From NCBI GenBank assembly GCA_903813345.2, contig CAIIXF020000006.1:19229936-19293935 (forward strand): a stretch of 64,000 nucleotides of DNA. Direction: 5' to 3'. The notes under the pieces were generated by a model. That model had not been told where the DNA came from and searched no databases. It was given only the letters and a program-made list of their open reading frames with translations. Source of the DNA: Owenia fusiformis (Eukaryota; Annelida; Polychaeta; Sabellida; Oweniidae). Shown piece by piece: positions 1-12,500 of this stretch. Both the position numbers and the translations under genes were made by a program. Position 1 is the stretch's first letter, and every line of letters starts with the position of its first letter.

Positions 1-290
1 ATATCAGCAGATATTACAAAAATAAAAATATGGAGTTTTTTTGGCCCACTCTGTATCTTGTAAAAACGTACGACTGCATCATTGAACCTGCCGGGGTACT
101 AAGAATGACATAGCAGTTCAACTTAAGCAGGTTTTTTGTCCTGTACAATAGGTCAAAATAAGAGTATATTGCGAATTTAATTATCTAATAATAATCTTTC
201 TCTTTAGTAATAATAATTGGCAATATAATGTACGTAGAATATTCATATACAATTAATCGATGTTTTATTCACATCCACACATGCACAACG

Positions 291-537
291 ATGTGGAGCA
301 TACAAACAACTACATTGTGTGTTTTCGGACTTATTTTCGAGATTTATGGAATCACAGAGATACATGTTGCAGTTTTGATAATCGACGACGATGACTCTCC
401 GTATAGCATCAAAAGAACGGGCGCAGCAGTGGACTTAGCAATAGCGAAAGTAAATTCTGAGATTCTGAAGTCTGATTTTAATTTAACCGTCCATAAACAG
501 CCGTACGATGGAGGCTGTACTGCAGCAAAAGCACCTG
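291..537 (+). CDS. Guanylate cyclase exon 1 (signal peptide, start of ligand domain)
   Basis: Residues 1-82. I chose the ATG at 291 because it opens a signal peptide ([20 protein letters not shown]); an in-frame ATG at 228 would add 21 residues before it. The frame then gives [14 protein letters not shown] and the NPR-like [12 protein letters not shown]. Donor GTAGAT at 538; ends in phase 1. Confidence 0.88.
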
Positions 538-3500
538 GTAGATATGATATTATTTACTAAAAAATAATTATTTTCATAAGACTGCTTATCCAAAATTTTT
601 TCGATGATATACATGTACGTACTGCAACAATATTTTGTTTTTTTGCGAAAACGGCACAGCAAAGTATGTATTTTAAGAATTGTAAATTCAATTAAGTATT
701 TTAAAAATGACATGAGATAATGACGCCTTTAGGTTTTCCGTATACTGTACCATTTATTTTCATTTTCAGTCTCGGTGTACTTGTAAACGGTACGATATTT
801 TTAAGTTTTTGAATTTTTAAACATATAATTAAAATAGTACCTTATATGTACTTGTAAAATTGTGTAATAAACATATTAACTTGTGTGTATATCATGTATA
901 ACAAGGCATTAACATGACAAAATGTCACCACCTAGTTGCTCACAATATTATGAGTTCAAACTTAAGTCAGATTTGAATTTCTGAGAACTTGTAAAGTCAA
1001 ATTTGAACTTCTGAAAAGATGAAGATGATTTTGAAAAAAAATAAGTCAATTTGAAGCAAGTTGAAAAAAGACCTTTTTGACCTTTTTTGACCTTGACAAG
1101 GTCATTGAAGGTCAAATGTCAAATCTAAAGTCATATTTGAATTTCTGAGAACATGTAGATGATTTTGAAAAAAAATTTAGTCAATTTGAAGCAAGATGAA
1201 AAAATACCTTTTTGACCTTTTTTGACATTGAGAAGGTCATTGAAGGTCAAATGTCAAATCTAAAGTCAGATTTGAATTTCTGAGAACATGTAGATGATTT
1301 TGAAAAAAAAAATTAGTCAATTTGAAGCAAGTTGAAAAAAGACCTTTTTGACCTTTTTTGACCTTGACAAGGTCATTGAAGGTCAAATGTCAAATCTAAA
1401 GACATTATTGAATTTCTGAGAACATGTAGATGATTTTGAAAAAAAATTTAGTCAATTTGAAGCAAGATGAAAAAATACCTTTTTGACCTTTTTTGACATT
1501 GAGAAGGTCATTGAAGGTCAAATGTCAAATCTAAAGTCAGATTTGAATTTCTGAGAACATGTAGATGATTTTGAAAAAAAAATTTAGTCAATTTGAAGCA
1601 AGTTGAAAAAAGACCTTTTTGACCTTTTTTGACTTTGAGAAGGTCATTGAAGGTCAAATGTCAAATCTTAAGTCAAATCTAAAGTCAGATTTGAATTTCT
1701 GAGAACACGTAGATGATTTTGAAAATTTTTTTTAGTCAATTTGAAGCAAGTTGAAAACAGACCTTTTTGACCTTTTTTGACCTTGAGAAGGTCATTGAAG
1801 GTCAAATGTCAAATCTTAAGTCAGATTTGAATTTCTGAGAACACGTAGATGATTTTGAAAAAAAAATTTAGTCAATTTGAAGCAAGTTGAAAACAGACCT
1901 TTTTGACCTTTTTTGACCTTGAGAAGGTCATTGAAGGTCAAATGTCAAATCTAAAGTCAGATTTGAATTTCTGAGAACATGTAGATGATTTTGAAAAAAA
2001 AATTTAGTCAATTTGAAGCAAGTTGAAAAAAGACCTTTTTGACCTTTTTTGACTTTGAGAAGGTCATTGAAGGTCAAATGTCAAATCTTAAGTCAAATCT
2101 AAAGTCAGATTTGAATTTCTGAGAACATGTAGATGATTTTGAAAATTTTTTTTAGTCAATTTGAAGCAAGTTGAAAACATACCTTTTTGACCTTTTTTGA
2201 CCTTGAGAAGGTCATTGAAGGTCAAATGTCAAATCTTAAGTCAGATTTGAATTTCTGAGAACACGTAGATGATTTTGAAAAAAAAATTTAGTCAATTTGA
2301 AGCAAGTTGAAAACAGACATTTTTGACCTTTTTTGACCTTGAGAAGGTCATTGAAGGTCAAATGTCATATCTTAAGTCAAATCTTAACTCAGATTTGAAT
2401 TTCTGAGAACATGTAGATGATTTTGAAAAAAAAATTTAGTCAATTTGAAGCAAGTTGAAAACAGACCTTTTTGACCTTTTTTGACCTTGAGAAGGTCATT
2501 GAAGGTCAAATGTCAAATCTAAAGTCAGATTTGAAGGTCAAATGTCAAATCTTAAGTCAGATTTGAATTTCTGAGAACATGTAGATGATTTTGAAAAAAA
2601 ATTTAGTCAATGTGAAGCAAGTTGAAAAAAGACCTTTTTGACCTTGAGAAGGTCATTGAAGGTCAAATGTCAAATCTAAAGTCAGATTTGAACTTCTGAG
2701 AACATGTAGATGATTTAGAAAAAAATTGAAGTCAGTCTAAACAGTATTTGTTAAGTTATAGGAAGTTGTAAGAAATTGTTACAGACGCCAACCGCCGGAC
2801 GCCGGACGCCAACCACCAACCGCCGGACGCCGTCGCAAAAAAACGGAGACCATAACAATATGTCACCACTTTTGGTGGTGACATAATAATAATAAAATAA
2901 AAAAGGTATCGAATACTGATTGTATTTTGGAACAAAAATTGCACTATGCGGCTGCTTTTCGGCAAAAGGTTTAATTTCCATCTGCAACGACGGTATTAAT
3001 GGCCATCATTGAATGCGTGACCTATACGTGACCTATCTCGACCACAGAAACGCTTTAAAGTGATCAAGTAACCATCTCTCTTTTGTAAAATGAGAAGTCA
3101 CACGCTCGATCTAGTGTGGTCATTTTGTGGTCCGATCTGCGTAATAGAAAGTGTGAATTTTCCCGATGGAAATCTTCTGTTCTCCGTTCTACGTTTTTTT
3201 TAATTTCCACAGATTTGATTGCAGACTTTTAGAGTATTTTTAATTTCATGTTATAAATATAAACATATGTATATTTCCTATCTTTATATTTAGGAAAATA
3301 ATTTCAAATCAATAAATGTCTGAAATCCTCTACAAAACAACTTTTATCTTCTTGCATCTCATTTATTTTAATCAATATGATTGTCTTGAATACATTGTAT
3401 ATTGTAATTGTAGAAGGTGGCTAATAATGCTCAAAACACAGCCACTTAATTACACATGCTTTATTGTATTCTTTGTACAAATGAATAGCTTAATAAAAAA

Positions 3501-6500
3501 AGATCAAAAGCATGCCAGGTAATATAATATTAATTGCCAAAGGAGTGACTTATATGAAATAAGTTAGTGTTGTATATAAAAATGAGATCGTACTTCAACA
3601 GTATCGGTTAGTATTAGGATACATCGATGGCCGATGCAATATTTTTGAAAATGGCTGTCGAGTATCAATGATTTAGAACCTTTTCGTTTCGATCGATTTA
3701 ATGTAGTTATCATCCAGTATGCCATTAGACTAGTCGCCATTATGGGCTGATCAATGAATAAGTCTATGGTTCAATCAACATTTTATGAAGTGGTATTTTT
3801 ATATATTTTAAGCTGAGGGACTTTCATCAGTGAACTACGATTAATAGTTTAACACTTAATCTTAACATATACGAGGTCAAGGTCGGCCAAAACAGGATGT
3901 ATTGTTTAATTTGGTGATTACCTTTTAATAGTGCAATCTTTTATACTTTTTTGCAGGAATTGCTTCTGCAATTGATACTGAAATGAGATAAATAAGAAAG
4001 GTTAACCAACATAGCATGAACATACAAAAGGGGTCGAAATGAAAATATACAGTTACTTATTCGAAGCAACGCTTTTACAATGATATTAGTCTTGCTTCAA
4101 ATGATAATGCCAAAAATGAAAATCCAATGAGTAGATACATGTAGTACACAATTAACTTAATATTTTGTAGGGAAAGCTGCAGATTTGTATTATAATGAAG
4201 GAATTGCTGCAGTAATCGGCCCAGCGTGTACTTCTGCCCTAGAACCTGTAGCCAGATTGGCCGGATACTGGAACATCCCCATAGTAACAGGTATTGTTTG
4301 GTGAAATGTAAAGGATCCTCCTTGACCTATTCTTTGATAAGACCAGGGCGTAGTTTTATACTTAGAAGTATAATTAAATATGATATGTCCAAGTCTTTTT
4401 AGCCGACAATGAGTGTTTGTTGTAAATAGTGATCTTTTTCCGATTCTACATTTACATAATTTGTATACGTGTATCTCCTTTGTCTAAAGTGCAATAAATA
4501 TATACATACATACACCCAATAGATCTTTATCTGACGCTTCCCCTATTAGACTAATTGAAACATGACAGCTGATCACGACTGTCATTAAGTAAGTAATGAC
4601 GCTATATGGGGGGAGGGGCACTATATGGGATATCAAAATAACACCTTAACAAGGACATTATGTCAATTCAGACAAGTCTTAATTGTTAATTGCAACCTTG
4701 AATCATAAGATCTGTCCATCCATATATCATGGGACGTTTTTAGATGAATGTTTTTTAAATGATGTTTGGGGTCCGTTTGGACCCAAGAGCACATTATTTG
4801 CAATAATTATATCAGAAATAATCATTCGATCTACCGATGATGAAATTCCACCTAATCCTTAATTAATTCATTATCTTTTCGATAAAACAAACATTCAGCT
4901 TAAAGAGAAAGGTGTTAAGAAAATTCTTCCCGTATAGGAAATACTTTTCCAAGATCTATTTATGTGGTAAAAACAGACTGGTTAGGAAGATCAGTGAGGT
5001 TCAACATCGAGTCTACAAATTATAGATGTTGTTTAATGTATGATATATGACCCAGGATTTTCTGGTCATTGTGAAAAGACCGAAATCGTAAAGTGAATGA
5101 GGGCTTTTTGGCAATGGGCAAAATGAAATATAAGGTCTGAGACGGGACCATACTCCTGGGAATACTGACGATTTGTCATGTTGAAAATAAAAGAGATTCT
5201 TTTATGTCAATGGGATAACCTCGTGTCATAGCACACGGTCTTCCAAAGCCCTAAATGATAGTTTTTCGTCGAGAACAGACCTACATTATTGTCTGAACCT
5301 TTCTTAAACCATCTCTATAATAACTGCCTTCGAATTTTCTCAATAGGACTCGGTGATTATGGGCTATTCAAGAACAAAACTAACTTCCCCACTCTTACAC
5401 GGATGGCGTATTGCCAGTGTCGCCTTCGTAAGGTTTTCGGGAGTGTATTTTCCCAATTCAACTGGACCGACATATCCATTATATACGACAGAGATGACAT
5501 CCACGCAATGACGACTGGTCAAACTCTTGATGTTGGGCTGCAGAAAGGAGGAATTGAGCCATACATGATACAATACCGTGGAGGCTCTGACCCTGATTAC
5601 AGCAGCATACTTGAAGAGGCTAGCAGGCATTCCAGAGGTAACCCCTTTCTTGTTTTGTAAAATCCCAGGATTTTCCCTAGCATCGATATGCATTTGACAT
5701 TTCAAGAATGAAAGAAAATACTGGATATTTCCTTGAAAATTCCACCACCACCAGATAACCAACATGCCTTTATTTTAATTATACAGTACATGGAAATTGA
5801 GGATGCAGGTATACGAGTCTAAAAACATGATCAGCATGAAATCATCTTACTTGTTTAAAGAACGGTTCTTGAGGTTTGATCTCTTTATTCCACTGGTCGT
5901 GATACAACGAGTTTATAAGTAATCCTCGAGAGTTTGAAAGAATTTGTCAAAATAAAAGTTTTTAATATTTATATTATTATATATATAGAGGTTATGAATA
6001 TAGCATCTTTAAAGCTATAATCAAAAAGAAATGCGTAATATTTTAAAAATCTTGAACGTTCGATTGACTGTTGTATTAGACCTATATTGTTATTCACAAC
6101 GTGAAACACTATTTTCTAAGCACTACTAAGAAAGAATACTTAATGTCTTATCCATAAGTAATAAGCACTACTAACTACTAATTCTCAGGAATAAAAAGTT
6201 CACACTTATCATACCTATTGAGAGATAAATATTGCTTATCCTCGGCCCAGGTACGTCTTATCCGTGTGTCATGTGACTACTGCGTTAATTAACTAAGTAA
6301 AGCATTTCAATTTAAGTGTAGTATGTTTGCATGCAGCAAGCATTTAATCATTTTTGATTTTTGATTAAAAATAACTCCTTTGGATCAAATATTTAAATTC
6401 TACTAGAGTGCGGGGAGTGGAAACAAGTCTCCATTCAAGCACTGAATATCAAAAGAAAGATTTCAGGACCCCTTAACTTCACTCTCGGACTTTTCTATTC

Positions 6501-9500
6501 AACACCACCCACCCCCCTTCCCCAATTATCCCCAATGATCCCAGAATGTTCGTTTCTGTGCCCCCTGTCCATGGCCAGTAATTAATCTATGTGTATATTG
6601 TCTCCCTCCAAAAGGTAGGAAAAACCAGATGCAGACATAAACATTGACAAGGTGAGGGGATTTAAATATAAAAATAGTCTTGTTTTTGGCTCTGACTTAA
6701 ATATCTTGACACTGTTTAACGAAGCCGGTTTAAGGAATGAGAGGCAGAAATAATTCCTAGATGATCTTTCTTTACTGTAATTAAGATGCTACTTAACCGC
6801 AATTTTAAAAGGGATTAAGTTATTTACCTTGTGATAATTTAATACTACTTATTGATTGGTTTGCCAAATATAATACCCCGTATAAGACCCTTGTCTCTGA
6901 TTGTAAAACATCTGTATGCACCAAATCCGAGGAATATTACATTATGTGAAACAATTCCAAAAAGTTTTGTCTTGAACTCAATCAAATAGCAATATATTTC
7001 AACATGTAGAAATTATTTATTAACATAATGTCGGGCACTATAGGTTAAAGGGTTTTCAGTTTTGCTCTTTTTGTGTCACGCTTGAATTGTGTGCTTTATT
7101 TATTTGGGATTTGAATTTGGAAAGGTGAATTCACGATCAATAAAGTTTATAATATCATTCATTAACCAATACATCGAGGCAAAGCCACCTTTCAAATACA
7201 TCATCTATTATGCATGTCCATTTGTAGCAATCACACGGCCCATACCACTAGGGGTATGTAGATGTTAATGAATGGGAAATTTTCATCTTTTTATTTTTAT
7301 GTTTTCATTAAACAGCCAGAAAAAACTATTTTTCATTTCCCAAGGAATTTAAAATGTATCTAATATATTATACAATCAGACAGACTGGCTATTCTTATCC
7401 GTTATGAAAGGCCATTTGTTTTTTTTTTCCACTACAGGATGTTTCTTCAGAAGTTAATTAATTGTTTATCTTAGTGTTTAGATGCATTGTCCCTTGACAC
7501 TTTCATGAAATAAATGAACTTTGTGATGGACTACAATTGTATATTTTTACAGGTACAGTTATTTTTATCACCAAAGTAGAGCACTTGTTACATTATTTTC
7601 ATTTTAGGTCTCTCTTATTAGTTGCATTGCAGAAGTCTAATATTATTCTCTCCGTGTGCCGAATGTACTTATACCCGTAGCCAAGGGGTGGGGTGGTTCA
7701 AGGAGTGCGAGAATTGGAATTGAATACAAAATAAATACGTAACATATAAATATATAAGTACATAATATCTAGCCAAGTCTTCTTGCATTTTCTGAACTTC
7801 AAATGCGCCTTTTGATGTGTGGTAACAAAATACTAAATAAATATTTATGTTACTCCAGCTTGTTTTCATATTAATTTGGCAATAAAACATGTATAAAGAG
7901 ATAGCAAATTGTGCACAACCCCAATCCCTTCCCCGATCGGGTCGCGTTTACTATGTATGTTATAATGTGTAAAAGTAATTTGTAATAAAGACAATAATGC
8001 CCCCCCCCCCTATTGCAACCATCTTCGTTCACTCGGCTCCCGTCGATGAACACAGTTAAGACCGAGCGTGCAATGTATTGCAACATTTTGTCAATTAATG
8101 GCATTGGCCCGGGGTATCAACACACATTTGATTGAAATAATTCAAACCAAAGTTCCAAATGAATAAAGAACGTGAAGGTTCTGTTTGACATTCGAACAAA
8201 AATTTATCCAGTCAAAAATAGATTTCTAATATTTGATCTTGATTAGATGTATTTATTGATCCTAATTAAAACTACAGATGGTTCACTCAATTCCGAATAA
8301 ACAAAAAATAATCCTATACACGTTTACTTGGTTCTCATGATACTGCCTATAACCTATAATACTCATGTATCAAAACAAATATTAATTAATCCGTCTGTGT
8401 GATTGTTCCCTGACTCAAACTAAGCGAACCCCGATTTCAGTTCTAAATATTTCACTTGAAACGATTTAGCCAACATGATACAATATGACATTTGATTAAT
8501 TATACATGTATAAAGCCAATTATTATCAAAACCCATAAATGCTCACAATATAAATATAGTTTTATTTATGGCCAATAACAGATATCAGGGGCGTAGCCAG
8601 CTTTCAGTCAGGGGGGGTGCGATCGCCAAAAAGATTTCGGGTTTCAGTCGGGGGGGGGGGTGCGATTGTGACATAATTGGGGGGTGCGATTGTGACATAA
8701 ACCAGCCAAAAAATGATTTTTATATTGAATTTTACAAAATTAGATGCAACTTCATTCCAAATTGAGCTAGAAGCTTCAAATAAAAAGCTTTAAAGTTCTT
8801 TTTCTCCTCTTTCTCAGGGTCTTATTCTTATTCGCAACCCCCCCCCCCCTGGCTAAGCCTATGGATATTTAGACAAGTTTCAAATAAATAACCTAGCAAC
8901 CAACCACGCAAGCAACCAAGCAAGCAAGCAAACGACCATCAAAGCAAGCAGGAAACTAAAAAATAAAGCAAGCAAACAACCGACAAACCAACCAATCAAG
9001 TAACTAATCAAACTCTAATCCAGCAAAGAAACCAAGGAAGCAACAAAGAAAGAATGTAAGCAAGTAAACGGTCAATCAAGCAATCAATCGTGCAGATAAG
9101 CAAGCAAACAAACAATCTACCATCCAAGCAACTAATTAACATAATTCAATAAGATTAAAATTAAACCTTGCGCACATTTTCTCTACGGGGGGGGGGGCGT
9201 ACGGTGGCCGGAGCTTCAAAAAACTAGATACACGTTGAAAGTTCCAAAGTGCAAAATATAGCTCTGTGCTTAATTTTGGTTATGTTTAAGATGAAACTTT
9301 TCAGATTTGCTTCACTTAATGCATATCCCCAGGATTTCAAAATACGATACATCTGTATGTATTACAATTGGAGACAAATTTCTAATACTTGTCCAATCAA
9401 TCAGTGATATCAATTTCATTGTTTTCATCACTGGGAATGTTTAACTTGATTACAGGAGATCGGCTAGGAATTGTTTTTCAGGCTGAGATTCGAAGAGGCA

Positions 9501-12500
9501 CTTTTAAGTAACGCCTCCTGGCGACTTAAGAATTGAGTAATATAGAGCTATCATATTGATTACATTTATCAATCACAGAAATGAAACACATTGGAGCATA
9601 CATGAAGTTAAATAATTTGGGATGGGAGGGGGGTAGTGAACACACGGGATACTGAATTCTTCCTCTTAAACATAAACTTAAACGTCAGTGCTTGAATGAA
9701 GGCTTCCCCCGGGGCTTCCCTTTAACAGATTTAGGGAGTTTTACAACTAGTTTTACTGAAACTGAAGTTTTTCAATTGACTTTGTCATAACATCTTATTA
9801 TAATACACTGGATATTATGTAAAAGTATTGATGTGTATTTCGTACTCCTGACAATCGAATTTCATATCAAACATTTGCAATATAGTTTTACAGTGGTATT
9901 AATTACAGTGTTATTGCTTCAATAAATGCAACACATTTACCAGATTTTAGATTGTACTTTCTACACGATGATAAAATATTTTGGTGATATTCTTTTCGAT
10001 AAAACCCAATCACAAATCTCATGGCATCGACTTTATTAATCATACATGTATCTGCACATGTGAAAATGATCCTGCATGTAGAAATTTCATTATATGTAAC
10101 CCCCCACAGCTCCCTCCCGACCTGTAGGATTAAAATGGAATAAGTGATTGATCATTGATCTGATAAGCCACTTATATGCAAGATTATTAATTTTAAAAAT
10201 AGACCAACTTGATATTGTTTAAAGTTAGTTTTAACATATTTTCCATCGATATACGGTAGCATAGAAATAAACATGTGACTGTTTCCAGGGGCTGTTTGGC
10301 ATTTTGAAGACAATCCTTTTGTTTCTTGTCACTTTTTAATGTGTTAATATTCAGCATTAAGTGTTAACGTTCGGCGGTTGGGATTTGGCGTTTGTTAAAA
10401 ATCGCAGGTCGTTCATTGCATCACTAGAAATATGTCGAGTCAGGGTTTGATTTTGCAAGTATAAGGGTATCATTTTCAGCAGAGATTATTATTTAAGACT
10501 TCATTATTTTTCTAATCCTCATTACATGAACTTTATATTAAACAAATGATCAAAGGATGGCTTTTTGCACCACTGTTGAATCGGGGAATGATTGTGCAGC
10601 AAATCTTGAGCATTCACCAACAAATGCGCGATTACCATTTTGTTTTACATGTAAATCATACTAGTTATTCAAGACCCTGTACAATCCACTTTAACAACTG
10701 TCAGGAGGGCTTGTAACTCGATTTAATCATACAGGGTATTTATTGAGAGGGGTTCCGGGGGATATTGGTTATATACCAAGGGCAATGTGTTAAGTTTGAA
10801 GAAAAGTTTAAGGTTTATTCAATAAAAAAGAGATTATAACACATCAATTACACAATCACACCAATTCGTGTGATTTAGCTGGGAATGCCTTTTGTGAATA
10901 TGTACATGTATATTGTGTGAAGGAAAAAAGATCGTCTGCGTCTAACAGTTAATTACAGTAGCAATGTTTTTCTAGATACTTAACTGCAGGTGATCAAAGA
11001 TGTCAAATCATGGGAACCAAAAGTATAATCTCATGAAAGTTTAAACGCTTTAAATTACAATAATAACTAGAATCAAACCCCCAAACTGGCCCCTGGCATT
11101 CTTAATGACTTGATTTCAAATATTAATATACAAGAAACAAACTGGAGACATAAATAAGATCGGGTATGGGAGATGAGGGGTGAGTAAATGGGACATTGTA
11201 TGCCCCTCTGTAACAGACCTTCAATACATACTTGTTTCAAATCCCGGGTTTCAAATCACACTAATAGTTTTAAAATGTACAATTTAAGCAGTTTATTCTA
11301 ACCAAACCTGTAATCCTTTAGTTTCTTCAGAAATTTGCAAAAGAAAGTATTTGAATTTTTTATTAGGCTCAGCATTATTTTGCAACCAAGATTTATTCAT
11401 TTATATTGTATTTAGAAAAATAGTATTTCAATCAGACAGACGTTCTAATGAGTTAGGAAAATACATTTGTCCATTTCCTCTCAGGAAGTTTTCAAAAGTA
11501 ATCTAGTCGATTTGTTTATTTTAGTGTTTAGCATTGTTTTTCATAACTTGACGCTTCCATGAATAGAATGACTTTGAAATTAGATTTTTTATAATTTTAG
11601 CTTTTACACGGACATAATTATTGTATATTTCTACATGAACGTCGCCCCCCCCCCCAAATTACAGATATACAACTTTGGGTTGAGAGACAGGCCTGATGGT
11701 GCATCGGGGATGGTAACAATGTGGTTTATACAATCATTAAAACACTGCAATGTTTGTAGAATGAAAATATTAAGTCATGCATTGGTCAATATTGAATTTA
11801 AACTGGCGGGGATTAAACAAAACGCCAGATCGTTGATTGTCTTACTGGCTTGCTTGAAGATAATGCACGATTCAAATAGCATTGATTTCTTCTTAATCAG
11901 ATGGATAAGCTTATTGTTTTCTCTAATTAAAAGGCGGCTTGAAGTTACTTTTACAGGATTTGCAAATTCGCAATCAGACTGGCTTATTTTAATCCGGTTT
12001 ATTTGGTGTTTGATTTCGACTCTAACTGAAATAATTTATCACAAATAATGGATAAGCAAACAGAGACCGGTTTAAAAATGAGAATAGAGGCAAAAATAAC
12101 TCTATTCATAAACTGTAATTAAAACCCAGGAGCAATTCTAGACTGTTAGATAATCTTTTCTGTAATCAAGGTGATGTTGGTATACGTCCGCAGTTAAAAA
12201 ACAAAGACTATATAGCAATTAATCCTTTTGTTATCATTAAATGTTAGATTCTTATTATTTTTGTTGGACAATGTTAAAACTTCTGTCTCCGATTGTTATG
12301 CAGGCATGTGTATGAAAAAGAGAGTTTCGTCTTCTTATAGTTTATAACTAGACTCTGTACGCATGGTAATAGTGCCCCTATTATCCATGTTCAGGGGCAT
12401 AGCCAACTTTCAGTCAGGGGGGGATACGATCGCCAAGAAAAACAATCTCGGTTTTCATTCGGGAGAGGGGTGCAATCGTGGCAAAAGCAGGCCAAAAGAT

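Noticed and set aside
950-2745. CRISPR-like regularly spaced repeats
   Set aside because: Units are contiguous 136-bp tandem copies with no unique spacers, inside a eukaryotic intron.
5364-5765. 133-codon minus-strand frame
   Set aside because: Antisense shadow of cyclase exon 3.
9472-9515. Possible cyclase exon after acceptor ttgattacag
   Set aside because: The frame gives [12 protein letters not shown]..., unlike the expected region, and the correct exon was found at 14,993.
11635-12048. 137-codon frame in cyclase intron 3
   Set aside because: No recognisable motif, poly-C start context, no splice support; likely chance.
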